A stretch of 64,000 nt of DNA, taken from contig NZ_JAHCQH010000015.1 in the NCBI RefSeq assembly GCF_018449475.1, positions 806,001 to 870,000 on the forward strand, in the 5' to 3' direction. This document shows, piece by piece, positions 26,905 to 35,864 of the stretch. The notes beneath the pieces were generated by a model. That model saw only the letters and a program-made list of their open reading frames with translations, had not been told where the DNA came from and made no database searches. Origin of the DNA: Ancylobacter radicis (GTDB taxonomy: Bacteria; Pseudomonadota; Alphaproteobacteria; Rhizobiales; Xanthobacteraceae). Position numbers and translations under genes: made by a program. Numbering within the stretch: the stretch's first letter is position 1; each line of letters opens with the position of its first letter.

Positions 26905-27513
26905 CAAGACTCCATGTTGCCAATGCGCCGGTGCGGGTTGGGGTCGCCTCGCTCGTCGCGGGCCCCGGGACCTGGCAGTTCCCGGAGCAGCCCCCTTGCG
27001 GGGACCCGGCGCAATGGCCGTGACGGTCGAGGCGTCTTCATAAGGTCCGGTGCCCGCGCCTTGAAGGCGGCGCGGCATCACCAGGACCGGGAAACGCGGT
27101 ACATGTCCCCTGTCGCACGGCAGCGCCCTCAGGCGGGCTGCAAGGTAGCGGCAAGGCTCGTGAGCGAGCTTGCGGGCGCAATGTGCGACGGGGCGGGCTG
27201 GCCTCCAGAAGCGGGAGACGCGCATCCCGCTCTCCCGGCCCGCCCGGCTGCCGCTCATTACATGGGCGCCCGGACGCGCGATGCCATAGCGCAAGGGCAG
27301 GCTTCTGGCAAGGCGCGAGACCGTGATCGCGCCGTGGCGGGCGCCTTTCCGGGCCGGGTGCCGCCAGACTTGCCGACGACGACAGGATGATCGCGTGTTA
27401 GTATGAAAGTGCATGAATTTTCGACCGGTCGCCCGCGACCTCGCCCAGGAGACCGCGCCCCGTCCGCGGCTGCGGGGCGCGCGGGGGCTGTCCGGCAGTC
27501 GGGAGAGGCTCGG
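26905..27513. other. Divergent intergenic region between rpsA and the EAL gene
   Basis: No gene is supported in these 609 bases. On the rpsA side there is a hairpin-prone stretch (CCGGGA-9 nt-TCCCGG near 26965-26985) in what would be the rpsA leader, perhaps used in its autoregulation. The EAL frame is open from 27403, but its better start is at 27514. No clear promoter elements were identified. Confidence 0.6.
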
Positions 27514-29187
27514 GTGAGACGCTGGCGCGGCCTGCTGCTCGCGGTCACGATCGTCGGCGTGGGCACCGCGGTGCCGCTGGCGGCGACGCTGCTCGCCTCC
27601 TGGCGCCTGGCGGTCGAAACCCGGCAGGACGCGCTGGAGCACCGGGCGCACGAGGTGCTGGCCCATGCCGAGGCGGTCTATGCCGAGGCGGCGGCGACGC
27701 TGCGCTCCATCGCCTCGACCGATTTCAGCACCTGCTCGCCGGGCCATGTGCGCTGGATGCGCGAGCTCGACCGCATCTCGCTGGTGGTCGACAACATCGC
27801 CTATGGCGCGCGCGAGATCGTCGAGTGCAACACGTTCGGTCCCATGATGCGGCGCATGGTGCTGTCCGAGATCGCCGAGCGGACGGTGGACGGCATCGGC
27901 CTCGTGGTCAACTGGAGCGCCTCCCATGTCGTCGACCGGCCGACCCTGATCATGAGTCTGGGCGGCCACCATGTGCTGGTGGACCAGCAGCGTTTCCTCG
28001 GCTTCCCGCACGGACACCTGCAGGCCGAGCTGCGTACCGCCGGCGGCATCCCGCTGGCGACGCGGCCTCCGTCGCGCTACCGCAGCGCCGTCCTGCTCGC
28101 CGCCGCGCCCGTCACCGCCGATCCGGTCCCGTCCGGCTCGGATGCCTCCGCTGGTGCCGCGGTGCCGGGGGCGGTCGCCGCCACTGACGAGGCGGAACCG
28201 CCCGAGCCGTCCCCGCCCCCGCTCACCGCCACCGCCGCCTCGCCGCGCTGGAAGGTGACGGTGCACGAGCCGCCGCTCGGCTTCCTCGCCCATATCGAGG
28301 GGCAGCGCCGGCTGCTGCTGCCGCTGGGCGCGGTGCTGGCGATCCTGTTCGCCGGCGCCTCGATCTGGATGCTGCGCCAGCGGCTCTCGCCGCGCGGCGA
28401 GTTGGCGGCGGCGGTGCGGCAGCGCGAATTCGTCGCCCATTACCAGCCGATCATCGAGCTTTCGACCGGGCGCTGCGTCGGGGCGGAGGCGCTGGTGCGC
28501 TGGCGCCGGCCGAACGGCCAGCTGGTGCGGCCGGACCTGTTCATCCCGCTCGCCGAGGAGACCGGCCTCATCCGCGCCATCACCGACCAGATGATCGGCG
28601 CGGTGATCGAGGATCTCGGCGCGGCGCTGGTGGCCGACCCGCGCCTGCACGTCGCCATCAACATCTGCGCCGAGGATCTCTCCACCGGGCGGGTGCTCGG
28701 CGTGCTGGAGGAGGCGCTGGCGGGCACCGGCATCTGCTCCAACCAGATCTGGCTGGAGGCGACCGAGCGCGGCTTCGTCGATATCGAGGGCACCCATGCG
28801 ACGCTGGCCAAGGCCCGCGCGCGTGGCCATTTCATCGCCATCGACGATTTCGGCACCGGCTATTCCGGGCTGCGCTATCTCCAGCGCCTGCCGATCGACG
28901 CGCTGAAGATCGACAAGTCGTTCATCGACGTGGTCGGCACGGAAGCGCCGACCAGCCATGTGACCGAGCACATATTGGCGCTGGCCCGCGAGCTGCACCT
29001 CACCGTGGTCGCCGAAGGGGTGGAGCGGCCCGAGCAGGCCGACTATCTGCGCCAGAGCGGGGTGCAGATGGCGCAGGGCTGGCTGTTCTCCCGCGCCCTG
29101 CCGGCCGACGCCTATCTCGCCTTCTGCCGCATCAACCGCGCCCAATACGGCGCCCCCTGCAACGTCGTCCCGTTCCAGGCGGCGTGA
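27514..29187 (+). CDS. Cyclic-di-GMP phosphodiesterase with CSS-motif sensor and EAL domain
   Basis: This 557-residue inner-membrane protein has a helix at about 4-25 and a periplasmic CSS-motif domain to about residue 260 with the paired cysteines (DFSTCSPGH and VECNTFG). A second helix near 265-285 follows, then an EAL domain from about residue 300. Catalytic signatures are intact: GAEALVRW, NICAEDLS, DDFGTGYSGLRYL and GVERPEQADYL. Such proteins hydrolyse c-di-GMP in response to periplasmic thiol state. GTG 27514 has GGGAGAGG upstream, and an earlier start at 27403 is possible. Confidence 0.92.
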   Translation: MRRWRGLLLAVTIVGVGTAVPLAATLLASWRLAVETRQDALEHRAHEVLAHAEAVYAEAAATLRSIASTDFSTCSPGHVRWMRELDRISLVVDNIAYGAREIVECNTFGPMMRRMVLSEIAERTVDGIGLVVNWSASHVVDRPTLIMSLGGHHVLVDQQRFLGFPHGHLQAELRTAGGIPLATRPPSRYRSAVLLAAAPVTADPVPSGSDASAGAAVPGAVAATDEAEPPEPSPPPLTATAASPRWKVTVHEPPLGFLAHIEGQRRLLLPLGAVLAILFAGASIWMLRQRLSPRGELAAAVRQREFVAHYQPIIELSTGRCVGAEALVRWRRPNGQLVRPDLFIPLAEETGLIRAITDQMIGAVIEDLGAALVADPRLHVAINICAEDLSTGRVLGVLEEALAGTGICSNQIWLEATERGFVDIEGTHATLAKARARGHFIAIDDFGTGYSGLRYLQRLPIDALKIDKSFIDVVGTEAPTSHVTEHILALARELHLTVVAEGVERPEQADYLRQSGVQMAQGWLFSRALPADAYLAFCRINRAQYGAPCNVVPFQAA

Positions 29188-29255
29188 GGGGGCGGCGCGA
29201 AAGGACTTGATCGATCCGCTAAATATTGCACAATTATCCGAACGTTGGGGGTCAC

Positions 29256-30302
29256 ATGCGTAGACGTGCTGAATTTCGTCCTTTTGGCTGGTTACATGAC
29301 CTTCGAGTCCGTGAACAACTTGATTTGGAGCCTCCGTATCAGCGCAGAAGCGTTTGGCCAGAACGCTACAAAGTTGATTTTATAACCACAGTCCTTTTGG
29401 GATATCCCTGTCCTGCGATATTTTTATATGAAGAAATCAATATTAATGGATCATTTCTTTACAAAGTCGTAGACGGAAAACAGCGCCTAAGCTCTCTTTT
29501 TGATTTTGTCGACAATAAGATATCTGTCTCTGATGATTATCCAAACATGAACATGAGAGGAAAAATATTTGATGAACTAGACGATAATTCAAAACTAGAA
29601 GTTTGGCGCTATTCATTTTCTGTCGAATTCATTGAGCAAGAAAATGAAACACTAATTAATGACATTTTTAATAGAATAAATAAGAACGTCGCGAAGCTAA
29701 CGGCTCAAGAGTTACGTCATGCGCGATTTTCGGGGATTTTCATTTCACAATGCGAGGATCTTTCTAACGAACTAGACACAATACTTTATCCAAATTTTCC
29801 TAATATTGCGCCTCAATCAAGGCGCCAGATGAAAGATGTAGAGAACTTGTCAACTATGCTTCTATTTTTGGAGCAAGGTGAACGCTCTTTGTCACAAACT
29901 GACATAGATAAAGCATATAGCGAGCGTGACGAAGAGTGGCTTAGTCAGTACGACACTATCGCGGAATTTCGTAGAAATATCGGTTACATAGCTGATATAA
30001 TCCGACAAAATAATGGAAATTATATCACCTCGAGCAGACTTAGGAATCAGGCGGATTTTTATTCTCTTTTTGCAGCCGTTGTGGAATTAAACAGAGACGG
30101 TGGAGCACCTACACCAGACGTCGCTGCTACAAAACTGGCTCAGTGGATTTCTCGTCTTAAGCATGTTGAGTTAATGGCTGAGACTAACGATCAATACGCT
30201 GACGAGATCATGTATCTAGGTGCAGCTCGAGCTGCATCTAATGACGCGGGACCGAGGCGCATTCGTATCAACGCCATTAAGCGAGTGCTCGGAGCACCCT
30301 GA
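29256..30302 (+). CDS. DUF262 domain protein (GmrS-like, no HNH domain)
   Basis: This 348-residue protein has the DUF262 fold in its first half: PPYQRRSVWP at residues 26-35, DFITTVLLGYPCPAIFLYE, VVDGKQRLSSL at 71-81 (the DGQQR-type nucleotide motif), and NRINKNVAKLTAQELRHARF. DUF262 is the NTP-binding half of GmrSD-type DNA restriction enzymes. The DUF1524 HNH nuclease half is absent, and the C-terminal part is an unassigned helical region. ATG 29256 follows GGGGG. The stop is one base before the next ATG, so translation is coupled. Codon use is strongly AT-biased, unlike its neighbours. Confidence 0.88.
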   Translation: MRRRAEFRPFGWLHDLRVREQLDLEPPYQRRSVWPERYKVDFITTVLLGYPCPAIFLYEEININGSFLYKVVDGKQRLSSLFDFVDNKISVSDDYPNMNMRGKIFDELDDNSKLEVWRYSFSVEFIEQENETLINDIFNRINKNVAKLTAQELRHARFSGIFISQCEDLSNELDTILYPNFPNIAPQSRRQMKDVENLSTMLLFLEQGERSLSQTDIDKAYSERDEEWLSQYDTIAEFRRNIGYIADIIRQNNGNYITSSRLRNQADFYSLFAAVVELNRDGGAPTPDVAATKLAQWISRLKHVELMAETNDQYADEIMYLGAARAASNDAGPRRIRINAIKRVLGAP

Positions 30303-30303
30303 T

Positions 30304-31242
30304 ATGCGTACTTTGGAGCAAGCCTATGCTTCTTCATTAAAAATGATCGAGATAGTTGAAGGTCAAGCAAAAGAAGCATTGTCCGATTTTTGCAACAGTC
30401 GATCGTATATTCTCGTCAATCGGCTCAAGAATGTAGATTCAGTTAGAGATAAAATCGAGACCGGTCGTTATTCAAGCTTTTTGATGATTGACGATCTTAT
30501 TGCATTCTCGATCATTATCGATACCTCTGCACAGACCAAGGACGTTATAAGTTATCTACGAAAAGCTTTTAAAGTAAAATCAATTAAATCTGGCAAAACC
30601 CTTATTGATGAACGAACTTTTGATTTCGACTGCCCTAGAGTTTATTGCTCACTTAATAGCAACCATTATAACGGAACTGGACTTAATGAAATAATATTCG
30701 AAATTCAAATAAGGACTATACTTCAACATGCATGGTCCAAAATTACACATCCTGTTGTGTATAAAGGCCATCAATTTGATCCTAGAGCGAGTCGATTAGC
30801 CGCCGAATTAATGGCGCACATTGAAAAAATCGACCGGACTTTTTCTAGATTCAAAACTGAATCTAGAAACGTCAAATATGTTGGCCGTTACGCTGCCATA
30901 GCAAGCAGTCGTATAACACAAAAAATAGACGAACTTATCTATGACGGAGTTATTCCTTCGGAGATGAGGCCAAAGAACGGCAAGAGATTAGGTGAAAATA
31001 TATATAACTCTCTCATTGAGAAAAATAGAATTGACGCCGCAATAGGTGTAATTGATAATTTCTACCGCTCTCTTGGTTCAAAATTCCCGCGTTCTGTTTC
31101 ATTATATCAATTAGCAATCGTTGCATTATATAATGCTAAACTTCTTGATTTGAAATCAAACAAAAAACGTTATTACGTTAGCTCAGAATTGACTTCATTA
31201 TACCCTCAAATTGAAAAGATCAGAAATACTGTTGATATTTAG
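30304..31242 (+). CDS. RelA/SpoT-type synthetase domain protein (small alarmone synthetase or ToxSAS-like)
   Basis: This 312-residue protein has a RelA/SpoT nucleotidyltransferase domain in residues 33-160: R40-x-K42...S46...K50, Asp64 in DDLIAFS for magnesium, H121 in SLNSNHYN, E133-I-Q135-I-R137-T and QHAWSKITHPVVYKG at 141-155. Differences from housekeeping enzymes are Ser69 where RelA has the Arg of DLxGxR, and an NSN insertion before His121. No hydrolase, TGS or ACT domain is present. The helical C-terminal half is unassigned. Alarmone synthesis or tRNA pyrophosphorylation as in toxic small RSH proteins are both possible. It is paired with the DUF262 gene. Confidence 0.85.
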   Translation: MRTLEQAYASSLKMIEIVEGQAKEALSDFCNSRSYILVNRLKNVDSVRDKIETGRYSSFLMIDDLIAFSIIIDTSAQTKDVISYLRKAFKVKSIKSGKTLIDERTFDFDCPRVYCSLNSNHYNGTGLNEIIFEIQIRTILQHAWSKITHPVVYKGHQFDPRASRLAAELMAHIEKIDRTFSRFKTESRNVKYVGRYAAIASSRITQKIDELIYDGVIPSEMRPKNGKRLGENIYNSLIEKNRIDAAIGVIDNFYRSLGSKFPRSVSLYQLAIVALYNAKLLDLKSNKKRYYVSSELTSLYPQIEKIRNTVDI

Positions 31243-31546
31243 CTCTCCTCCCCGCCCGCACCACCGCCGCGACGCCCAGCAGGATCACTCCGGTCGCCAG
31301 CCCCACGGCGATCATGCCGGCGGGGGTGATGCGCGCGGTGGCGGACATAGTGAGCGCGCGGCCGAGGCGGATCTCGGCACTGGCCTTCATCTCCTCGGGA
31401 TGGGCGGCGCGGGCCGGGCCTGATGGCGCCTCGCCCGGCGCGGGGCGCTCCCCGGCAGAAGACGCGCCTGTGCGAGAGGCGCCCGTAATCGTGGCGTCCA
31501 GAACCGGCACAGCGGGGGTGATCGAGCGGGATGGCGGGGTCATCAT
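31220..31546 (-). CDS. Small single-helix membrane protein, 3' end replaced by island DNA
   Basis: This 108-residue protein has a Pro/Ala-rich N-terminal half and one C-terminal membrane helix (about residues 74-95, GMIAVGLATGVILLGVAAVV). After RAGRRA the frame runs into the AT-rich island and ends KYQQYF, overlapping the end of the RSH gene by 23 bases on the opposite strand. The last residues are therefore probably not original. AGGGAGACC precedes ATG 31546. Function unknown. Confidence 0.55.
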   Translation of the reverse strand: MMTPPSRSITPAVPVLDATITGASRTGASSAGERPAPGEAPSGPARAAHPEEMKASAEIRLGRALTMSATARITPAGMIAVGLATGVILLGVAAVVRAGRRAKYQQYF

Positions 31547-31646
31547 GGGGTCTCCCTGACCGCCGGGCGGTCACCCCATCATGCGCCCGAAACCCGGACG
31601 GGCGAAGGGGCAACGCCGCACGCGCGAACCGGCGCGCGCGAATGCG

Positions 31647-32453
31647 CTAGACCCGCCGCGCCAGCCACACATCCATGACCCAGCCGGCCTGCGCCTTCAC
31701 CCGCGCGCGGGCCTCACGGATCGGCCCGGCCACCGCGTCGAGCGGGCCGGCGATCCGCACCTCGTCGGCGGTGCCGAGATTGGCGGCCCAGAACAGCTCG
31801 CCCGGCCAGCCCCGCGCCGCCAGCGCGGCAAGGCCGCTGCCATCGTCGAGCATCACGGCGAAGGCGGGGGCGTCGGGCGTCTGTTCCGCCACCTGCCGCC
31901 CGGTGGTGAGCAGCACCGGCTCGCCCACCCCGTTGAGCGGGATGGCATGGGCGGCGCAGAGCAGCTGCAGGGCGGAGAGGCCGGGCTCCACGGCAAGGGT
32001 GAAGCCCTCATGGCCGCCATCGCGCAGAAGCGCGCCCGCCGCCGCCAGCACGCGCAGCGTCGAATCATAGAGCATCGGGTCGCCCCAGACGAGGATCGCC
32101 CCGGTCTCCTCCGGCCCCAGCTCCCCGGCGATGGCGGCGGCGAGAAGCTGCGCGCGCTCGCCATGCCAGTCCGCCACGCTGGCGCGGTAGGCGGCGGGGG
32201 AAGTCTCCAGATGGGGCAGGGCCGCCCCCGGCAGAGGCGGGCGCTGCCGGCGCGGGCTGGGCGCGCGGAAAAGCCGGTGGCCGGGCTTGGCGAAGCGAGC
32301 GATCAGCGCCTCGCGCCGGGCGACCAGCGGATGGGCCGCCTCGCCTTTGTCGAGCAGCAGGAACAGGTCGATCTGCGCCAGCGCGCGGGCGGCGGCAAAG
32401 GTGAGGTGATCCGCCTCCCCCATGCCGATGCCGATGACGAGCAGGCGGCGCAT
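31647..32453 (-). CDS. cobF: Precorrin-6A synthase (deacetylating)
   Basis: This 268-residue SAM-dependent tetrapyrrole methylase of aerobic cobalamin synthesis methylates C-1 and releases acetate. The start RLLVIGIGMGEADHLTFAAARAL, VWGDPMLYDSTLRVL and AVEPGLSALQLLCAAHAIPL are typical CobF. ATG 32453 is three bases after the preceding gene, so it ends the operon aroA-cmk-CMD-cobF. No other cob gene or cobalamin riboswitch is visible nearby, so cobF is separated from the rest of the pathway. Confidence 0.93.
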   Translation of the reverse strand: MRRLLVIGIGMGEADHLTFAAARALAQIDLFLLLDKGEAAHPLVARREALIARFAKPGHRLFRAPSPRRQRPPLPGAALPHLETSPAAYRASVADWHGERAQLLAAAIAGELGPEETGAILVWGDPMLYDSTLRVLAAAGALLRDGGHEGFTLAVEPGLSALQLLCAAHAIPLNGVGEPVLLTTGRQVAEQTPDAPAFAVMLDDGSGLAALAARGWPGELFWAANLGTADEVRIAGPLDAVAGPIREARARVKAQAGWVMDVWLARRV

Positions 32454-32456
32454 GAG

Positions 32457-32951
32457 CTAGCGCGCGGGGGGGACAGGGGGGGCGGGGGCGGCATCGCGCG
32501 CGGCAAAAACCCGCTTGGCGACCATCAGCGCGTTCAGCGCCGCCGGGAAGCCGGCATAGAGCGCCATCTGCATGATCGCCTCCACCACTTCCTCCCGGCT
32601 CGCCCCGACATTGAGCGCCGAGCCGATATGCACCTCAAGCTCGCGCTCGGCATGGCCGAGGCAGACCAGCCCCGCCACGGTGGCGATCAGCCTGGTGCGC
32701 AGATCGAGCCCGGGCCGGGCATAGATGTCGCCATAGCCGAACTCGAAAATATAGCGCGCGAAATCCGGGGCGATGTCACCGAGGCTGTCCATCACCTGCG
32801 CCCCGGAACGCCCGGTGATTCGCGCCAGCAGCGCCTGGCCACGGGCGAGGCGGTCCTGCGGCAGCGCGGCGCCGGACGGATCAGTGGACGGATCGGCCTG
32901 ACCGGCCTGATCGTCCGCCTCACCGGTCTCACGCTCCACCGGATTTACCAT
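32457..32951 (-). CDS. Carboxymuconolactone decarboxylase family protein
   Basis: This 164-residue protein has the CMD/AhpD-like fold. YARPGLDLRTRLIATVAGLVCLGHAERELEV-type sequence around residues 80-105 and GASREEVVEAIMQMALYAGFPAALNAL match the 4-carboxymuconolactone decarboxylase pattern. No CxxC of peroxidase-type AhpD is seen. Its true substrate is uncertain, because no protocatechuate genes are near. It lies six bases after cmk and three before cobF. The N-terminal 25 residues are low-complexity. Confidence 0.85.
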   Translation of the reverse strand: MVNPVERETGEADDQAGQADPSTDPSGAALPQDRLARGQALLARITGRSGAQVMDSLGDIAPDFARYIFEFGYGDIYARPGLDLRTRLIATVAGLVCLGHAERELEVHIGSALNVGASREEVVEAIMQMALYAGFPAALNALMVAKRVFAARDAAPAPPVPPAR

Positions 32952-32957
32952 ACTGAA

Positions 32958-33578
32958 TTACCTCCGACGCTCGACGATGGCCAGCGCCGCGGCCACGCTC
33001 GCGGCGACGTCGAGCGCGGTATTGTCGATGATCTCGGCATCCGCGGCGACCACCAGCGGGGCGCTGGTGCGCGAGCTATCGCGTTGGTCGCGCTTGCGAA
33101 TATCCTCCAGCACGCTCTCCGGCGTGACCTTTTCGCCGCGCGCCGCCAGCTCGCGGAAGCGCCGCGCCGCGCGGGCCTCGGGGGTGGCGGTGACGAAGAT
33201 CTTCACCGCCGCGTCGGGGGCAATCACCGTGCCGATATCGCGCCCGTCGAGCACCGCCCCACCCGGCTGATGCGCGAAATTCTGCTGCAATGTCAACAGC
33301 TTGGCGCGCACCTGTGGAATCGCGGCAGCGCGCGAGGCGGCTTCCCCGACCGGCCCGGCGCGCAGCGATTCGGGATCGAGGGCGGCGAGGTCGAGCCCCT
33401 CAGCCAGCCCGGCCATCGCTGCAACGTCTTCAAAATCAACGGCTTTTTCCAACGCCGCCGCCCCCACCGCGCGGTACAGCAGCCCGGTGTCGAGATGCGG
33501 CAGCCGGTAATGGGCCGCCAGCCGCCGGGCGATCGTACCCTTGCCGGAGGCGGCGGGACCGTCAATGGCAATGATCAC
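32958..33578 (-). CDS. cmk: Cytidylate kinase
   Basis: This 206-residue kinase phosphorylates CMP/dCMP. P-loop [19 protein letters not shown] is at residues 3-21, with the CMP-binding [11 protein letters not shown] and [13 protein letters not shown] further on. GTG 33578 overlaps the aroA stop (GTGA). In most relatives rpsA follows directly, but here a CMD gene, cobF and the inserted segment separate them. Confidence 0.97.
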   Translation of the reverse strand: MIIAIDGPAASGKGTIARRLAAHYRLPHLDTGLLYRAVGAAALEKAVDFEDVAAMAGLAEGLDLAALDPESLRAGPVGEAASRAAAIPQVRAKLLTLQQNFAHQPGGAVLDGRDIGTVIAPDAAVKIFVTATPEARAARRFRELAARGEKVTPESVLEDIRKRDQRDSSRTSAPLVVAADAEIIDNTALDVAASVAAALAIVERRR

Positions 33579-34927
33579 AGCGCCGCCTCGATCACCGCCC
33601 CCATGCCGCGCATCAGCGGCAGGAAGCTCGGGAAGGAGGTGGCGATGAAGGAAACATCGTCCACATTCAAGGGCTTAGCCGTGGCGAGGCCGAGCACCAG
33701 AAAGCTCATGGCGATGCGGTGGTCCATATGGGTTTCCACCGTACCGCCGCCGGCGGCGCTGCCCGCGCCCTCGACCAGGAGGTCGTCGCCCTCGATCCGG
33801 TTCACCACCCCCGCCGCGTCCAAACCCTTGGAAACGGCCAGCAAACGGTCGGATTCCTTGACCCGCAGCTCCGACAGCCCGCGCATCCGCGTCGTCCCCT
33901 CGGCAAAGGCGGCGGCGACCGCAAGCACCGGATATTCGTCGATCATCGAAGGCGCCCGCTCGGGCGGAACCTCGACCGCGCGCAGCCGTCCGCTGTACTT
34001 CACCCGAATATCCGCGACGTTCTCGCCGCCCTCGACGCGCGCGTTCTCATAAGCGATCTCGGCGCCCATCTCCTTGAGAGTGATGAATAATCCCGTGCGC
34101 AACGGGTTGGTCATCACCCCCTCCACGACGATCTCCGAGCCGGGCACGATGAGCGCGGCGACGATCGGGAAGGCGGCGGAAGAGGGGTCGGCCGGCACAT
34201 GGATCGGCGCCGGCTTCAGCTCCGGGCGGCCCTTCAGCGTGACCTTGCGGCCATGCGCGCCGTACGGCTCGACGCTCACCTGCGCGCCGAAATGGGTAAG
34301 CATGCGCTCGGTATGGTCGCGGCTCGCCTCGGCCTCGATCAGCACCGTCTCGCCCGGCGCGCCCAGCCCGGCCAGCAGCACGGCGGACTTGATCTGCGCC
34401 GAGGCGACCGGGCTCTCATAGGTGATCGGCACCAGTTCGCGCGGCCCCTTCAGGGTCAGCGGCAGGCGCCCGCCCTCGGCCGCCTCGATCACCTGAACGC
34501 CCATCTTTTCAAGGGGATCGAGGATACGCCGCATCGGCCGGCGGCGGAGACTGGCATCGCCGTCGAAGGTCACGGTAATCGGGTTTCCGGCCACCATGCC
34601 CATCATCAGCCGCGAGCCGGTGCCGGCATTGCCGAAATCAAGCGGGCCGGCGGGCTCGGTCAGGCCGCCGACACCGACGCCGTTCACCCGCCACTCGCCC
34701 TCGCCGAGCCGCTCCACGGTGGCGCCGAGCGCGGCGCAGGCACGGCCGGTGTTCAGAACATCCTCGCCTTCCAGAAGGCCGGTAATGTGCGTTTCGCCCA
34801 CCGCCAGCGTCCCGAAGATCAGCGCCCGGTGCGACACGGACTTGTCGCCGGGCACCCGCACCCGGCCCTTCAGGGCGGGCGAAAGTCTTGAGGCGGCGGG
34901 GACGGGAGCGGAGGCGTGGCTGCTCAT
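33575..34927 (-). CDS. aroA: 3-phosphoshikimate 1-carboxyvinyltransferase (EPSP synthase)
   Basis: This 450-residue enzyme adds enolpyruvate to shikimate 3-phosphate. [17 protein letters not shown] near residue 20, [15 protein letters not shown] near 85 and the late [15 protein letters not shown] are diagnostic. NAGTGSR with Ala at the glyphosate-site motif is of the class II, naturally glyphosate-tolerant type. ATG 34927 was preferred to an ATG nine codons upstream, because the added residues are not conserved. First gene of the operon with cmk. Confidence 0.96.
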   Translation of the reverse strand: MSSHASAPVPAASRLSPALKGRVRVPGDKSVSHRALIFGTLAVGETHITGLLEGEDVLNTGRACAALGATVERLGEGEWRVNGVGVGGLTEPAGPLDFGNAGTGSRLMMGMVAGNPITVTFDGDASLRRRPMRRILDPLEKMGVQVIEAAEGGRLPLTLKGPRELVPITYESPVASAQIKSAVLLAGLGAPGETVLIEAEASRDHTERMLTHFGAQVSVEPYGAHGRKVTLKGRPELKPAPIHVPADPSSAAFPIVAALIVPGSEIVVEGVMTNPLRTGLFITLKEMGAEIAYENARVEGGENVADIRVKYSGRLRAVEVPPERAPSMIDEYPVLAVAAAFAEGTTRMRGLSELRVKESDRLLAVSKGLDAAGVVNRIEGDDLLVEGAGSAAGGGTVETHMDHRIAMSFLVLGLATAKPLNVDDVSFIATSFPSFLPLMRGMGAVIEAAL

Positions 34928-35089
34928 CGAAGGGCCTTTCTGGCGGCTCGGCATCGCCGGGTCGAATGCGGGCTCCTCCTAGCACGAGGGTGTCATCCGC
35001 GTCACGACCAGCAAATGCGCGCTTGACTCCACAGAACGGGCGGTTCAATGGGAGCACCCCTTAATCACCACTTTCCGAGGTTCCGAACC

Positions 35090-35479
35090 GTGGTGAAAGC
35101 TGAACTTGGCACCAAGCGAATCTGCCCTGTCACCGGGCGGAAGTTTTATGACCTGAACAAGGATCCGGTGATCTCGCCCTATACCGGGCAGATCGTGCCG
35201 ATCACGGCCCCCGTGACCCGCGGCGGCCGCGCCGAACCCGTGCGTCCCGCCGAGGAAGCCGAGGTCGAAGAGACGGCCGAGGTCGAACTGGTCTCGCTCG
35301 AGGATGCCGATGAGGAAGCCACCGGCGCGGCCAAGGTTGTCGCGACCGATGACGACATCGACATTGACGACGAGGTCGAGGCCGATGACGAAGACACCTT
35401 CCTCGAAGAAGACGAGGATGCCGACGACGACGTCATCGATCTGATCGGCGACGGCATCGAGGACGACGAGGAAACCTGA
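35090..35479 (+). CDS. TIGR02300 family FYDLN-acid protein
   Basis: This 129-residue protein has a conserved head ELGTKRICPVTGRKFYDLNKDPVISPYTG and a long tail of Asp/Glu. The family is alphaproteobacterial and its function is unknown. The head looks like a degenerate zinc ribbon with only one Cys left. Starts at GTG 35090 or 35093 fit the family N-terminus, and the open frame to 35048 adds non-conserved residues. It diverges from aroA and precedes tRNA-Ala, the usual context. Confidence 0.9.
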   Translation: MVKAELGTKRICPVTGRKFYDLNKDPVISPYTGQIVPITAPVTRGGRAEPVRPAEEAEVEETAEVELVSLEDADEEATGAAKVVATDDDIDIDDEVEADDEDTFLEEDEDADDDVIDLIGDGIEDDEET

Positions 35480-35638
35480 AAAGCCCTGGGGATGGCGCAA
35501 GAGTCTTCAAGACGGCCCTTGCAGTCTCATCCGCCATGTGCTTTACGACCATCCCGCTCTGGCTGATGCCAGCGCGGCTCGCCGGGAGAAACACCCAAAG
35601 CGCCCGCTTCGGCCAGGCGCGACCCGGCAACCCCCGGT

Positions 35639-35714
<76 letters not shown>

Positions 35715-35864
35715 ATTCTCTGATTTCCCTACGAAAATGCGCGGTCGTAAGGCCCGGCCGTCCAGCCGACGCCCTGCCCGGATCGCCCGCGCCGCGGGCG
35801 TCGCCTGATCCAGCGCCCCTGCTGCCCCGTACCCGCCATGAGTTCCGGGCCAAGGGGAAGCGCC

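Larger units (their letters stand above)
29218..31243. mobile_element. AT-rich two-gene genomic island bounded by 9-bp inverted repeats
   Basis: Base composition falls abruptly from very GC-rich to AT-rich just after the EAL gene and returns at 31243. GCTAAATAT (29218-29226) and its reverse complement ATATTTAGC (31235-31243) mark the two ends exactly. Inside are only the two coupled genes described next. There is no transposase, integrase or tRNA target, so the mode of entry is unknown. I infer horizontal transfer from composition and from the altered end of the gene at 31220-31546. Confidence 0.65.

Noticed and set aside
26905..29145. Upstream extension of rpsA into a 1315-residue fusion
   Set aside because: The extra part is the antisense of the EAL gene. 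The S1 start at 26904 has its own ribosome site and matches the family.
29256..30302. Complete GmrSD-type restriction enzyme
   Set aside because: I looked for the DUF1524 HNH motif in the C-terminal half and saw none, so only the DUF262 half is claimed.
29188..31250. Transposon or prophage with its own transposase or integrase
   Set aside because: Only two genes lie between the composition borders and neither is a recombinase. A direct target-site duplication was not seen outside the 9-bp inverted repeats.
31547..32453. Cobalamin riboswitch for cobF
   Set aside because: cobF is three bases downstream of another gene in an operon. No B12-box-like sequence was seen upstream.
31581..34052. 823-codon plus-strand frame opposite cobF, CMD, cmk and aroA
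   Set aside because: It has no recognisable motif and typical antisense composition. All four minus-strand genes are well supported and overlap correctly.
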